The notes: generated by a model from the letters alone, not told the origin. A DNA stretch of 64,000 nt from Xenorhabdus bovienii SS-2004 (GCF_000027225.1 NC_013892.1:2666001-2730000); one strand, 5' to 3'. Shown: positions 49,401 to 59,056, numbered from the stretch's first letter. Program-made: numbers and translations.

Positions 49401-49569
49401 TGGGGCTGAACTGCGTCAGCCTCTGGGTATTACCATTGTCGGGGGGCTAGTGATGAGCCAGCTTCTCACATTATATACCACGCCTGTTGTATATCTGTTT
49501 TTTGACCGACTGCGTAAAAAATGGCACCACCGCCGTACGATAAAATCTCAGGTGGTAAAATCATCATGA
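46486..49569 (+). CDS. mdtC: RND multidrug efflux transporter MdtC
   Basis: A 1027-residue RND protein, the heterotrimer partner of Mdt[21 protein letters not shown] opens it, [20 protein letters not shown] carries the acidic pair, and [20 protein letters not shown] marks the second half. It is as long as E. coli MdtC (about 1025). Its stop overlaps the baeS start directly, so the mdtD gene that sits here in E. coli is absent. Confidence 0.97.
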
Positions 49570-50966
49570 GACACATGATAAGAACAAGTGTCAGTGGTAA
49601 GCTATTTTTGGCTATTTTCGCGACCTGTATGCTGGTGCTGGTGACAATGCACTGGGGGATTCGCCTCAGCTTCCAGCATAGTTTCATTGGTTATATCAAG
49701 CAGAATAGCCAAATACGCGCCAATAAAATGGCAGAAGCACTGACAGAACAATACCAGAAATATGGTAATTGGGATTTCCTGCTTCAAAACGATCGGATGA
49801 TCTTTCAACTCATTCGAGCCATTGAACAAAACAGTGATAGCCACCAAAACCCGTCATCCCGTGGCTGGCGCAGTCAATTCTGGGTAGTTGACAATAAAAT
49901 GCTTCGTCTGGTCGGTCATTCGGGTAAGATCCCTACGGACACCTATCGGAAACCAGTGATTTATCAAAATAATATCGTCGGATGGGTCATTGTCAGCACA
50001 TCAGACAAAATCACTCGTCAAGCGGATATCAGTTTTGACCACCAGCAGCAATTAACCAGTTGGATTATCGCTGGTTTTTCAACCTTGCTGGCGCTGATTG
50101 CCACTTTTCTCCTGTCCCGTGGTTTTCTAAAGCCCGTTAAACGGTTGGTAGAAGGAACACATAAACTTGCTGCGGGTGATTTCAGTGTTCGGGTGAAGCC
50201 ATCCAGTACAGATGAGATTGGTCAATTAGCATCAGACTTTAATCGGCTTGCCAGTACACTGGAAAAAAATGAACAAATGCGCCGTGATTATATGGTGGAT
50301 ATTTCTCATGAACTGCGTACTCCGCTTTCTGTGCTGCGTGGTGAACTGGAAGCTTTGCAGGATGGCGTTCGCCAATCAACGCCAGAGACAATCCACTCAT
50401 TACTGACGGAAATCACCACACTGACAAAGCTGGTGGATGATTTGCACTTATTATCCCTTTGTGATCGTGGTTCGTTAGCCTACCGACAGGAACTGACCAA
50501 TGCCAACGATCTGCTGCAAATCACCTTAGCCTCTTATCGTGGACGTTTTGCTGACAAGCAGATCACACTGGAACTGAACTTGACGGAAAACGCAATTTTG
50601 TTCGCAGACCCAGGTCGGCTAACACAGTTATTCCAAAACTTGCTGGAAAATAGCCTGCGCTATACCGCTGCTCCCGGAAACATCATCATTCGGACACATC
50701 TCACTCCCCAAAAGTGGATCCTGGATTGGCAGGATAGCGCACCCGGACTGACTGTCGAACAGTGCCAACAGATTTTTAAACGTTTTTACCGCTGTGAGTC
50801 TTCCCGTAATCGCGCCAGTGGTGGTTCAGGTTTGGGGCTGGCTATCTGTTACAATATCGTCGAAGCACACGATGGCATTATTTATGCTGAAAGATCACCT
50901 TTAGGCGGTCTTAAAATTCACGTAGAATTACCGCTGGTTGAACTGCCTGAATATAAAGCACAATGA
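49566..50966 (+). CDS. baeS: Sensor histidine kinase BaeS
   Basis: A 466-residue two-transmembrane sensor kinase. Helix 1 is near 11-29 ([20 protein letters not shown]), with a periplasmic sensor part to about 155 and helix 2 near 162-182 ([20 protein letters not shown]). A HAMP domain follows, then the phospho-acceptor His in [20 protein letters not shown], the N box [12 protein letters not shown] and the G box [15 protein letters not shown]. BaeS senses envelope damage and foreign compounds and phosphorylates BaeR. The ATG at 49566 overlaps the mdtC stop; the frame extends 45 bases further upstream into mdtC without support. Confidence 0.95.
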
Positions 50967-51670
50967 GTACACATTCTATACAATACACCATTTTAATCGT
51001 TGAAGACGAGCCAAAATTAGGGCAACTGCTCATTGATTATCTGCAAGCCGCAGATTATCAGACACAATGGCTGATACGTGGTGATGAAGTTATTGCCCAT
51101 GTTCAGAAACGCCAACCTGATATTATCCTGCTTGATATCATGCTACCCGGCCTTGATGGGATATCGATTTGTCGCGAAATTCGCCGGTTTTCTGATGTTC
51201 CCATTGTGATGATGACCGCCAGAACAGAAGAAATTGACCGGCTACTAGGGTTGGAAATCGGTGCCGATGATTATATCTGCAAGCCTTATAGCCCAAGGGA
51301 AATGGTTGCCAGAGTGAAAACCATTTTGCGCCGTTGCTATCGTCCACAAGATATCATCAGCGAACATGGCTCCCTGACAATTGATGAAAATCATTTTCAA
51401 GCACGCTATCTTGATCGCGTTCTTGAGCTGACGCCTGTTGAATTTCGCTTACTGAAGATCATGTCCAGCCAGCCGGGGCGAGTATTCTCCCGCGATCAAT
51501 TGTTAAATAACCTCTATGATGATCACCGCATTGTTAATGATCGTACTATCGACAGCCATATCAAGAACTTACGCAGAAAACTGGAACAATTAGATGAGGA
51601 TAAGTCCTTCATTCGTTCCATCTATGGGTTAGGCTATCGTTGGGAAGCGGAGATATGCCGTTTGGTATAA
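50963..51670 (+). CDS. baeR: Response regulator BaeR
   Basis: A 235-residue OmpR-type regulator. The receiver domain has [20 protein letters not shown], phospho-acceptor Asp in [13 protein letters not shown], and Lys in [13 protein letters not shown]. The C-terminal winged helix has [20 protein letters not shown] and [16 protein letters not shown] ending in YGLGYRWE. Its start overlaps baeS by 4 bases. It should bind the BaeR-box-like site before mdtA, closing a positive feedback loop. Confidence 0.96.
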   Translation: MSTHSIQYTILIVEDEPKLGQLLIDYLQAADYQTQWLIRGDEVIAHVQKRQPDIILLDIMLPGLDGISICREIRRFSDVPIVMMTARTEEIDRLLGLEIGADDYICKPYSPREMVARVKTILRRCYRPQDIISEHGSLTIDENHFQARYLDRVLELTPVEFRLLKIMSSQPGRVFSRDQLLNNLYDDHRIVNDRTIDSHIKNLRRKLEQLDEDKSFIRSIYGLGYRWEAEICRLV

Positions 51671-52046
51671 ATGTTCATCATCACACTCACTATATTGAAA
51701 GCGTGATGCCGCTTTAACACACTATCACAAGCGTAATACCCACTCTTTGATATGACTCCAATGAAAATTCATCCAACTGGAACCGTGATAGTCAACCTCA
51801 TCTGTCGGCTCCCGAAAAGATACCCAAAATACCACTGTTAATTATTTCCAAACCGAAGTGACTTTTCATAACCCTTCCGGCGATAATCACAAAAGCCAAG
51901 TTTTTTCCTTTTCCATCGACTGTAAGCACAAATCTATTCCCACAATAAATTTGTGCCATAGATAGATTAAACGTTAAAATTCTTGTTCCCGTAGCCTTGC
52001 TTTTAATGACAAGGCCTGATTTGAACTCAGATCGAGAACGTTATTA
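51671..52046. other. Spacer between baeR and trhP with two hairpins
   Basis: No gene is seen. A weak hairpin AAAGCG/CGCTTT near 51697-51714 could end the mdt-bae transcript. GCACAAAT/ATTTGTGC (about 51928-51955) and GCCTTG/CAAGGC (about 51993-52014) lie in the probable leader of trhP and could fold in its 5' UTR. Confidence 0.4.
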
Positions 52047-53426
52047 ATGATGTTTACTCCAGAATTACTGTCTCCTGCCGGCTCCTTGAAAAACATGCGC
52101 TATGCGTTTGCTTATGGTGCAGATGCTATCTATGCCGGGCAGCCCCGTTATAGTCTGCGTGTCCGCAATAACGAATTTAATCATGAAACTCTGGCTCAGG
52201 GGATTAAGGAAGCGCACGAGTTAGGCAAACGTTTTTATGTGGTCGTCAATATTGCTCCCCACAATGCAAAGCTGAAAACGTTCATCCGCGATTTGAAACC
52301 TGTCGTTGAAATGGAGCCTGATGCGTTGATTATGTCCGATCCTGGCTTAATTATGATGGTACGTGAAGCATTTCCTGAGATAGATATCCATCTTTCAGTT
52401 CAGGCCAATGCCGTTAACTGGGCCACGGTTAAGTTCTGGAAACAGATGGGACTGACACGCGTTATTCTCTCCCGTGAGCTTTCGCTGGAAGAAATTACTG
52501 AAATTCGTCAGCAAGTTCCTGATATGGAGCTTGAAGTTTTTGTTCATGGTGCACTTTGTATGGCTTATTCTGGTCGCTGTCTGTTATCAGGCTATATCAA
52601 CAAACGTGATCCAAATCAGGGTACATGCACCAATGCCTGCCGCTGGGAATACAATGTGCAGGAAGGCAAGGAAGATAATGTCGGTAATATCGTTCATATG
52701 CATGATCCTATTCCGGTCAAAAAAATGGAGCCGACACTTGGGCAGGGAACGCCGACAGACAAAGTTTTCATGATTGAAGAAGCTAAACGCCCAGGCGAAT
52801 ATATGAGTGCTTTTGAAGATGAGCATGGCACTTATATCATGAATTCGAAAGATCTTCGTGCGATTGAGCATGTCGAAAAATTGGCCAGTATAGGGGTTCA
52901 TTCACTGAAAATCGAAGGACGCACTAAATCCTTCTATTATTGTGCCCGTACTGCACAAATGTATCGCCGTGCTATTGATGATGCCGCTGCTGGCAAGCCT
53001 TTTGACTCCACTCTGATGACCACACTGGAAGGTCTGGCACACCGTGGTTACACAGAAGGGTTCCTGCGGCGCCATACTCATGACGCGTACCAGACTTATG
53101 AATACGGCTATTCAATGTCAGATACCCAGCAATTTGTCGGCGAATTCACTGGCAATCGTGTAAATGGTCTGGCTGAAGTTACCGTAAAAAATAAATTTCT
53201 GGTCGGAGATCAACTGGAACTGATGACACCATCAGGTAATATCAACTTTACGCTGGAATCTATGGCAAATAAAAAAGGCCAGGCAATTGAAGTAGCACCC
53301 GGAGATGGTCATATCGTCTATCTGCCCATTCCTGAAGAAATTATTTTGAACTATACGCTGCTTATCCGAAATTTAAAGGGAACCAATACCAGAACACCAC
53401 AACCAAAGGAAATACAAGAAAAATAA
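52047..53426 (+). CDS. trhP: tRNA 5-hydroxyuridine synthase component TrhP (YegQ), U32-type
   Basis: A 459-residue peptidase-U32-family protein, near-identical in pattern to E. coli YegQ: FTPELLSPAGSLKNMRYAFA, VFVHGALCMAYSGRCLLSGY, RDPNQGTCTNACRWEYNVQE and LKIEGRTKSFYYCARTAQMY. The Cys set CMAYSGRC...C...C probably binds an iron-sulfur cluster. TrhP makes 5-hydroxyuridine at the wobble position of tRNA, from prephenate. The tandem ATGATG start allows 52047 or 52050. CyaR lies downstream, as in E. coli. Confidence 0.96.
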   Translation: MMFTPELLSPAGSLKNMRYAFAYGADAIYAGQPRYSLRVRNNEFNHETLAQGIKEAHELGKRFYVVVNIAPHNAKLKTFIRDLKPVVEMEPDALIMSDPGLIMMVREAFPEIDIHLSVQANAVNWATVKFWKQMGLTRVILSRELSLEEITEIRQQVPDMELEVFVHGALCMAYSGRCLLSGYINKRDPNQGTCTNACRWEYNVQEGKEDNVGNIVHMHDPIPVKKMEPTLGQGTPTDKVFMIEEAKRPGEYMSAFEDEHGTYIMNSKDLRAIEHVEKLASIGVHSLKIEGRTKSFYYCARTAQMYRRAIDDAAAGKPFDSTLMTTLEGLAHRGYTEGFLRRHTHDAYQTYEYGYSMSDTQQFVGEFTGNRVNGLAEVTVKNKFLVGDQLELMTPSGNINFTLESMANKKGQAIEVAPGDGHIVYLPIPEEIILNYTLLIRNLKGTNTRTPQPKEIQEK

Positions 53427-53462
53427 CCGAAAATAAATTTTTAAAGAAATTGTTCTGTTTTT

Positions 53463-53505
53463 TTAGAAATAGATCACATCAATGCTATTTTATTTCTCGT
53501 ATTAT
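53463..53505 (+). promoter_or_regulatory. cyaR promoter with CRP-like site
   Basis: A CRP-type right half TCACA (53474-53478) pairs with a degenerate left half TTAGA (53463-53467), centred about 40 bases before the RNA start. A -10 box TATTAT lies at 53500-53505. In E. coli cyaR is activated by CRP from a similar position. Confidence 0.6.
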
Positions 53506-53509
53506 CGAG

Positions 53510-53602
53510 CTTGAAAAATGAAGAACTAAAAAAGTTTTACTGTAAGACTAGGAACCACCTCCTTGGCTGGCTCAATCTCCCTTGAGCTGGCCTTTTCTTT
53601 TT
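53510..53602 (+). ncRNA. cyaR: Small regulatory RNA CyaR
   Basis: About 92 nt downstream of trhP/yegQ, the same place as in E. coli. The core AGGAACCACCTCCTT matches the conserved CyaR seed region that pairs with ribosome binding sites (ompX, luxS and others in E. coli). The 5' end starts GCTTGAAAAATG, like the E. coli GCUGAAAAAC. A terminator stem GGCTGGCTCAA / TTGAGCTGGCC around TCTCCC, followed by TTTTCTTTTT, closes it. It is expected to be Hfq-dependent and cAMP-CRP activated. Confidence 0.9.
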
Positions 53603-53946
53603 ATTCGGAAATAAATAAAATTCAATAAATTCAAATAGTTAAAATTAATCCCATAATAAAAATATGTTGTTTTAATTAATACTTTCTGTTTCTTCATTAC
53701 AAATACCCTAACAAATAATTAATAACTCTATTTATTATAAATAAAAAAATCATCTTATGATAAATATCATTAATAATCCTTCAGTTTAGTGAAGGAAATT
53801 TTAGGAAAACTCTTTTCAAATTATTAGATTGAAGAACAATACTTATGTTTAATTTTCATCATGCCAAACCAAATGATGATTATTTAACTTAACTACCCTG
53901 CAAGATAGTTAAGTTTTAATAAGTACTGTTCTAACTGGTTCGTTAT
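53603..53946. other. AT-rich spacer after cyaR, no gene seen
   Basis: About 340 bases with stops in all frames. An imperfect repeat TAAGTTTTAATAAG-like stretch occurs near 53910, but nothing can be named. Confidence 0.5.
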
Positions 53947-54160
53947 CAGCTTGCTAACTGTTATATGGGACGTGCGGGATTGATCAACTCTGGCGGTGCA
54001 TCCTGAGCGACTCTGTCCGCACTGCCTTCATCAACAAACGAGCGGTGGTATGGGGCTGATTCTTGGCCGTAAGGCGTTCAAAAAATCAATGAAAGAAGGA
54101 GTAGAATTAATCCACTCGGTTCAGGATGTTTACCTCAACAAGACAGTAACCATTGCCTAA
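53947..54160 (+). pseudogene. fbaB: fbaB (class I fructose-bisphosphate aldolase), C-terminal remnant
   Basis: [19 protein letters not shown] is followed by a stop. In another frame [20 protein letters not shown] then [19 protein letters not shown] and a proper stop follow. This is the FbaB C-terminus with frameshifts and without the first two thirds, including the Schiff-base lysine region. fbaB lies between yegQ and thiD in E. coli as well, so the remnant marks a decayed ancestral gene. Confidence 0.82.
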
Positions 54161-54244
54161 CCGCACTTCTTCAACTCGCCATTTTTCATGATGGGGATAT
54201 AGTTATTCCCATTATTTAATCACCATATGGCTATGATGCCACTA

Positions 54245-55042
54245 CTACCACCATTGATGAAAATGGTGCACTGGCCCTATTCCCTTTCCAACATCCAGTG
54301 TATCCGCCTGCGCCAGTGCATTCTGCAAATAAGTTTTCGCCGCTGGCAGTGTGTTTTTCCAATCAGGATAACGGGGACGTAATGCTGCAAGCGCTGCGGA
54401 GAGCGTACAACCTGTGCCATGAGTATGTCGCGTATTGATTCTGGGAGCAGTAAAACGCCACTCTCCTTCAACAGTAAACAGCCAATCTGGACTTTCTTCA
54501 TTAACCAGATGTCCCCCCTTCAGTAAAACCGCCTGACATCCCATTGAAAACAGTTCACGCCCCTGCTGCAACATTTCACCTTCCGTTTCGGCAATGTTAC
54601 ATTTCAGTATGGCCGCCGCTTCTGGCAAATTTGGCGTAATTAGTGAGACGTTTGGCAAGAGTTGCTCTACCATCGTAGTTATTGCTTCTGGGGATAATAA
54701 GGGATCACCACTCTTAGCCACCATAACCGTATCCAACACGATATGGGGAACAGGGTAACGATTCAGAGCTTCTGCAACTACATTGACATTAGCAACATTG
54801 GATAACATACCTATCTTGATGCTATCCATTCTGACATCAGAAAGCACCGATTCAAGCTGCTCAGCGACAAAGCGGGGATCAATGTCATAAACTGATTGGA
54901 CTCCCATTGTATTTTGAGCAACCAGAGCGGTTATTACTGTTGTGCCATAGGCTCCAAGTGCGGAGAAAGTTTTTAAATCAGCCTGAATGCCGGCACCACC
55001 GCTAGGATCGGTTCCTGCGATGGTCAATGAATTAATTCTCAT
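54245..55042 (-). CDS. thiD: Hydroxymethylpyrimidine/phosphomethylpyrimidine kinase ThiD
   Basis: A 265-residue ribokinase-like enzyme that phosphorylates HMP and HMP-P for thiamine synthesis. Motifs are LTIAGTDPSGGAGIQADLKT near the start, VMVAKSGDPLL and the anion-hole/ATP motif NTRHTHGTGCTLSAALAA near the end. The ATG at 55042 (MRINSLTIAG) has GGAG 9 bases upstream and gives the normal length; the frame is open to 55099 inside the leader. A TPP riboswitch lies directly upstream. thiM is not next to it in this window. Confidence 0.95.
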   Translation of the reverse strand: MRINSLTIAGTDPSGGAGIQADLKTFSALGAYGTTVITALVAQNTMGVQSVYDIDPRFVAEQLESVLSDVRMDSIKIGMLSNVANVNVVAEALNRYPVPHIVLDTVMVAKSGDPLLSPEAITTMVEQLLPNVSLITPNLPEAAAILKCNIAETEGEMLQQGRELFSMGCQAVLLKGGHLVNEESPDWLFTVEGEWRFTAPRINTRHTHGTGCTLSAALAALRPRYPDWKNTLPAAKTYLQNALAQADTLDVGKGIGPVHHFHQWW

Positions 55043-55099
55043 GATGGTGACTCCTAGCACCAGCCAAAGAAAAGCCAGTATCAGAATAGGAGATACCAT

Positions 55100-55173
55100 G
55101 ACTTCCCTACGCTGGCATTATCCAGATCAGGTAATACGGGTACTTCTCAGCTCAATCAAGAACGCCCCGAGTC
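55100..55173 (-). promoter_or_regulatory. TPP (THI-box) riboswitch of thiD
   Basis: On the minus strand the element opens with GACTCGGGG and has CTGAGA, ACCCGTATTACCTGATCTGG and ATAATGCCAGCGTAGGGAA, all conserved TPP aptamer segments in the right order. It ends 57 bases before the thiD ATG. Thiamine pyrophosphate binding should reduce thiD expression, probably at translation as no terminator follows. Confidence 0.95.
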
Positions 55174-55180
55174 AAAATAA

Positions 55181-55217
55181 AAAATCACTCTATTAGTAAC
55201 GCAATAGAGTGATTTTT
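55181..55217. terminator. Terminator between the csp gene and the thiD leader
   Basis: AAAATCACTCTATT and AATAGAGTGATTTTT form a perfect 14-base stem with A- and T-runs on either side, so it can work on both strands. On the minus strand it ends the cold-shock gene transcript before the riboswitch. Confidence 0.85.
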
Positions 55218-55299
55218 GCAATCAGTTATCGTCAAGAAGCCAAACTAATGATAAATATATTTGGTCAGTAATCAAATACCAGCCAAAATAAGTTTGTTA

Positions 55300-55509
55300 C
55301 TATAAAGCTGTGACGTTTGCAGCCGCAGGACCTTTAGGACCATTCTGAATTTCGAACTCAACTTGTTGGCCTTCAGACAATGTTTTAAACCCATCGTTCA
55401 TAATTGCAGAAAAATGTACAAATACATCTTTGCTACCATCAGCTGGAGTAATAAAACCAAAACCTTTAGACTCGTTGAACCACTTCACAATACCAGTGAT
55501 TTTTGCCAT
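55300..55509 (-). CDS. Cold-shock family RNA chaperone CspC/CspE
   Basis: A 69-residue cold-shock domain with RNP1 (KGFGFITP) and RNP2 (VFVHFSAI). It differs from E. coli CspE and CspC by a handful of residues and shares features with both (MAKI start, [14 protein letters not shown] end), so I give no symbol. It binds single-stranded RNA and melts secondary structure. AAAGGAAA precedes the start. It is transcribed alone and ended by the bidirectional terminator. Confidence 0.95.
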   Translation of the reverse strand: MAKITGIVKWFNESKGFGFITPADGSKDVFVHFSAIMNDGFKTLSEGQQVEFEIQNGPKGPAAANVTAL

Positions 55510-56402
55510 TTCAAAAATTTCCTTTGAATCGCTTTATTCGCCGATTGACATAAAAATAAACAAACCCATATTCGTCGCTGTTATTCATTAACAGAACCAA
55601 TACTTCGTTTACCCATGTGTTTTATCACATACTCTTTATATAATCGCAAGCCATTTTTTTCAGGGGCTGAACCCAACGCACACATTTAAAACCCTTAACA
55701 ACTGTTCCTGTTTTTAAATTACTAAAAAGTCCATAAATAACACAACAATATGAATTTATGTAAAAATAAAATTTTAACCCCAGGAAACCAATTTAAATAA
55801 TCTAATACTTTATGCTGTTTTTCACACCTATTATGAAGCACACCAGAGATTTATAATTTCCAAAAAATATTTCAGATAACAATAAAAATTATGACTAACT
55901 TCATTTCAAGGCTGGTATATACAATATAATTATTTTAAACATAACTAAGTTATATTTTATTTATCCTTTATTAAATATTATTCAATCCTAATATGGAGCC
56001 ATATTCATCCACTATTCTATTAGAGCAATATTTTATTTCATAAAGCTTACAGCGTGTGGATATCAGGCACTTTGGATAGTTTCAGAATCAGAATCAGAAT
56101 GGGATTGGGATTGACATTAAATGTCACAGCAAATAATAATTATTATATCCCCCTCCTCTTGCCATTACCGATTTTTTATCGAATATAACAGGCTGTCATT
56201 TTAGTCAACTTATATTTCCGGGACCTACAATAGCAGGAATATGCTTTTTGGCTGGCTACGCTGGCAATGGTGATACAAGATAACTGAACGGAGAAGTTAG
56301 ACTGAGTGGTACACATTATGTTACGCAAATTCTACTTCCTGTATCATTTCCCTGCTGAATATGATACTGGCTATAGGAAGTTTAATAAAACTAATCATAA
56401 GA
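55510..56402. other. Long AT-rich spacer right of the csp gene
   Basis: About 890 bases. The first ~150 should hold the csp promoter and leader. Near 56091 short hexamer repeats occur (CAGAAT x3, then GGGATT x2). From 56160 to 56400 the composition becomes gene-like, but I could not match any frame; it may be a worn-out gene. Confidence 0.45.
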
Positions 56403-56426
56403 CCAGCCGGAAATAGATCCGGCTGG
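56403..56426 (-). terminator. Terminator of the aromatic amino acid permease gene
   Basis: CCAGCCGG and CCGGCTGG form a perfect GC-rich stem around AAATAGAT, 24 bases after the permease stop. The minus strand continues TCTTATGATTAGTTTTATT, moderately T-rich. Confidence 0.75.
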
Positions 56427-56449
56427 AAGAATACTGAACAAATTTACCG

Positions 56450-57820
56450 TTAGATAACTCGCACCTTTGCCTTTTTAGCCTTGGAAAACAAGTAGCCTCC
56501 CCATAACATGCCAATCCAGAACGGCATCAGGATAACTGAGATACGTATTTCCGGTGTCATCAGAATAATGACGAGAATGAATGCAAGGAATATTAAGCAC
56601 AAATAGTTACCGAATGGATACCAAAATGCCTGAAACTTCGTCTTAATTCCTTCTGCATTTTTTGCAGTTCGGAATTTCAGATGTGCCAGACAGATCATGA
56701 TCCAGTTAATGACCAACGTTGTCACTACCAACGCCATCAACAGTTCAAATGCTTTTCCGGGCATAATATAGTTAACCAGCACCCCTATAGATGTTGCCAA
56801 TGCTGACAATCCTATTGATAAAACAGGTACACTGCGCTGATTAACTTTTGTCAGGATGCGAGGAGCATTACCCTGTTTTGCCAAACCATACAGCATCCGG
56901 CTGTTACAGTACACGCCACTGTTATAAACAGATAATGCCGCCGTTAATACAACCACATTCAGGATATTAGACACCCAAAAGTTATCCAAGTGATCGAAAA
57001 TCAAAACAAATGGGCTGCCGCCTTCGACCACATTCATCCATGGGTAAAGCGAAAGCAGAATAGACAATGAACCAATATAAAACAGCAGGATTCGATAAAC
57101 GACCTGATTAGTTGCCTTTGGAATATTTTTTTCAGGATCTTCAGCTTCTGCCGCAGTAATCCCGACCATTTCCAGCCCACCAAATGAAAACATGATCACA
57201 GCCATCGCCATAATCAGACCGGAAACCCCGTTTGGCATAAACCCGCCATACTGCCATAAATTGGTTACACTAGCCTGTGGCCCGCCAGTGCCGCTGATGA
57301 GCAAATAAGCCCCAAAGATAATCATGCCAATAATGGCAGTAACTTTGATGATAGAAAACCAGAATTCCGTTTCACCATATAACCGGACATTAATCAGGTT
57401 AATGGCATTAATCAGCACAAAGAATATTGCAGCGGAAATCCATGTTGGGATTTCCGGCCACCAATAATGAATATACATGCCGACTGCCGTCAATTCTGCC
57501 ATTCCGACAAGAATGAACATTGCCCAGTAATTCCAGCCAGACAGAAAACCGGCAAAATTACCCCAGTATTTATAAGCAAAATGGCTAAACGAGCCAGCGA
57601 CAGGCTCTTCGACAACCATTTCACCCAGTTGGCGCATAATTAGAAATGCAATAAAACCACCAATGGCATATCCGAGAAGTACCGAAGGCCCAGCCATTTT
57701 TATGGTTTGAGCAATCCCCAAAAACAATCCCGTTCCTACTGCACCACCGAGGGCAATAAGCTGAATATGCCTGTTCTTTAAACCACGCTTAAGCGTAGAT
57801 TGTTCTGCTTGTTCTACCAT
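56450..57820 (-). CDS. pheP: Aromatic amino acid permease (PheP/AroP type, APC superfamily)
   Basis: A 456-residue inner-membrane permease with about 12 helices. The family opening LKRGLKNRHIQLIALGGAVG, the TGLFLGIAQTI loop and FLIMRQLGEMVVEEPVAGSF are nearly invariant in AroP/PheP. FILVGMAELTA, NVRLYGETEFWF and NWIMICLAHLKFR look closer to PheP than AroP, so phenylalanine is the likelier substrate, but tyrosine or tryptophan uptake cannot be excluded. It should be a proton symporter. An AGAGGA site precedes ATG at 57820. Monocistronic with its own terminator. Confidence 0.93.
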   Translation of the reverse strand: MVEQAEQSTLKRGLKNRHIQLIALGGAVGTGLFLGIAQTIKMAGPSVLLGYAIGGFIAFLIMRQLGEMVVEEPVAGSFSHFAYKYWGNFAGFLSGWNYWAMFILVGMAELTAVGMYIHYWWPEIPTWISAAIFFVLINAINLINVRLYGETEFWFSIIKVTAIIGMIIFGAYLLISGTGGPQASVTNLWQYGGFMPNGVSGLIMAMAVIMFSFGGLEMVGITAAEAEDPEKNIPKATNQVVYRILLFYIGSLSILLSLYPWMNVVEGGSPFVLIFDHLDNFWVSNILNVVVLTAALSVYNSGVYCNSRMLYGLAKQGNAPRILTKVNQRSVPVLSIGLSALATSIGVLVNYIMPGKAFELLMALVVTTLVINWIMICLAHLKFRTAKNAEGIKTKFQAFWYPFGNYLCLIFLAFILVIILMTPEIRISVILMPFWIGMLWGGYLFSKAKKAKVRVI

Positions 57821-57844
57821 CTAGTCCTCTTAATTATAATGCTT

Positions 57845-58225
57845 AGAACCCGTCTCATTAAGCTATTTTATTTGTCGTTTTGAACCTGAACAGGGCGAGA
57901 AATTCTCTCATTTCCCCTAATTTCTGCGCGATTTGTCGTGCTCAAACTACCTTAACAATTGTAGCTATTGGGTTAAGCTCTGATTTTAGCGCAACATTTA
58001 AACTAACCCCATTAAGCTATCTTATTTATCACTTTGAACCTAGACTGTGTTCATACGAAAGCAATAGTTTTTAAACGCGTTTTAGTACAACCCAAAGGGG
58101 AAGCTCCGCGAATCATCTTCACGTGCTACCCCTTAAGAAACTACGTTTATACTCCGGTTTCTACACACAGTCCGTGTTCGAACTGCCGTCAACAATTAAC
58201 GCCTGCTGGGATAAGCTCTTAGTCC
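57845..58225. repeat. Two related repeat units, possible decayed MITEs
   Basis: CATTAAGCTATTTTATTTGT (57857) returns as CATTAAGCTATCTTATTTAT (58010), each followed by a TTTGAACCT motif. Each unit also ends in a TTGGGTTAAGCTCT- or TGGGATAAGCTCTTAG-like segment. The reverse complement of the last (GAGCTTATCCCAGCAGG) resembles the terminal repeat of the IS element at 26480 (GAGCCTATCCCAATAGG). These may be short non-autonomous elements in the permease promoter region. Confidence 0.4.
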
Positions 58226-58654
58226 GCTAATTAGAATCAGATGAATATTAAAACATCATTTCCCAAGAATGAATACTGCAAACGTATGTTAGCACAGATA
58301 GTTGCAAGAGGATGATTGAGGTGAATATCAAAAAGGCAGGTATCGAGTAATTGAACAGATCCCCAACTCAAACCCTTCATTACCTTGATCACAATGGATA
58401 TCCAATGCTAATAAATATAAAAACAGACACACTGTTATTAAACATAGCACTAAAAAAGTTTTTTTTATGTTCAATTGAGTCACCTTACAATAATTTCATT
58501 GTAGTTAGCTTTATAATAAAATATTATAGAGAGTTTTTATGTGGAAAAATTAAATTTCACGTTTGATTACTGAAAATACCTATGCTGATGGGTTTTGTCA
58601 TCTTGAAAGGAAGTTGTGTATACTCCTTAAACCTTCAATCAATTTAAAATTGTA
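58226..58654. other. Spacer upstream of the MarA-like gene, no gene seen
   Basis: About 430 AT-rich bases. A 71-codon frame at 58351 lacks an ATG start, has no ribosome binding site and a composition unlike a gene; I do not call it. The promoter of the MarA-like gene should lie in the right part. Confidence 0.5.
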
Positions 58655-59041
58655 ATGCCACAAGATAACCACTTAGCACTTGTATGCGCACTGAGTAAAT
58701 GGATCGAAAACCACCTTGGACGAGTTATCCATCTTGAAGAGCTTGCTGCTTATTCTGGCTATTCGCTTTGGCACATGCAGAAAATATTCAAGGAAGTCAC
58801 GGAAATTTCGCTTGGGAAGTACATACGCCAACGGCGGTTGGCCGGCGCTGTTCACCTGCTGAGAAACAGCTCCTTGTCTATTTTTGATATTGCCTTAGAT
58901 TTCGGCTTCGGCTCTCAATCTCATTTCACCTATATGTTCCGTAAAGAATATGGCATTACACCTTACGATTTTCGTCAAAGTACAGATATAGAACTTGAGG
59001 TTAAGCTTCCATTGCATTTGACTTATAATTGCCAGTTATGA
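58655..59041 (+). CDS. AraC-family regulator, MarA/SoxS/RamA-like
   Basis: A 128-residue protein made of just the two helix-turn-helix motifs of the AraC family. The first is LEELAAYSGYSLWHMQKIFK; the second is IFDIALDFGFGSQSHFTYMF with RKEYGITPYDFRQ. This size and the W.Q..FK pattern are those of MarA, SoxS and RamA, which bind marboxes and turn on efflux and stress genes without a ligand domain. A gene of this class 9 kb from mdtABC could contribute to drug tolerance, but no link is visible. A hairpin follows the stop. Confidence 0.92.
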   Translation: MPQDNHLALVCALSKWIENHLGRVIHLEELAAYSGYSLWHMQKIFKEVTEISLGKYIRQRRLAGAVHLLRNSSLSIFDIALDFGFGSQSHFTYMFRKEYGITPYDFRQSTDIELEVKLPLHLTYNCQL

Positions 59042-59056
59042 ACTCTAGCACCATCA

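Noticed and set aside
49521..49565. N-terminal extension of baeS inside mdtC
   Set aside because: It would add 15 residues without a ribosome binding site; the ATG at 49566 has stop-start overlap and normal family length.
58351..58566. 71-codon plus-strand ORF upstream of the MarA-like gene
   Set aside because: Non-ATG start, no ribosome binding site, AT-driven composition.
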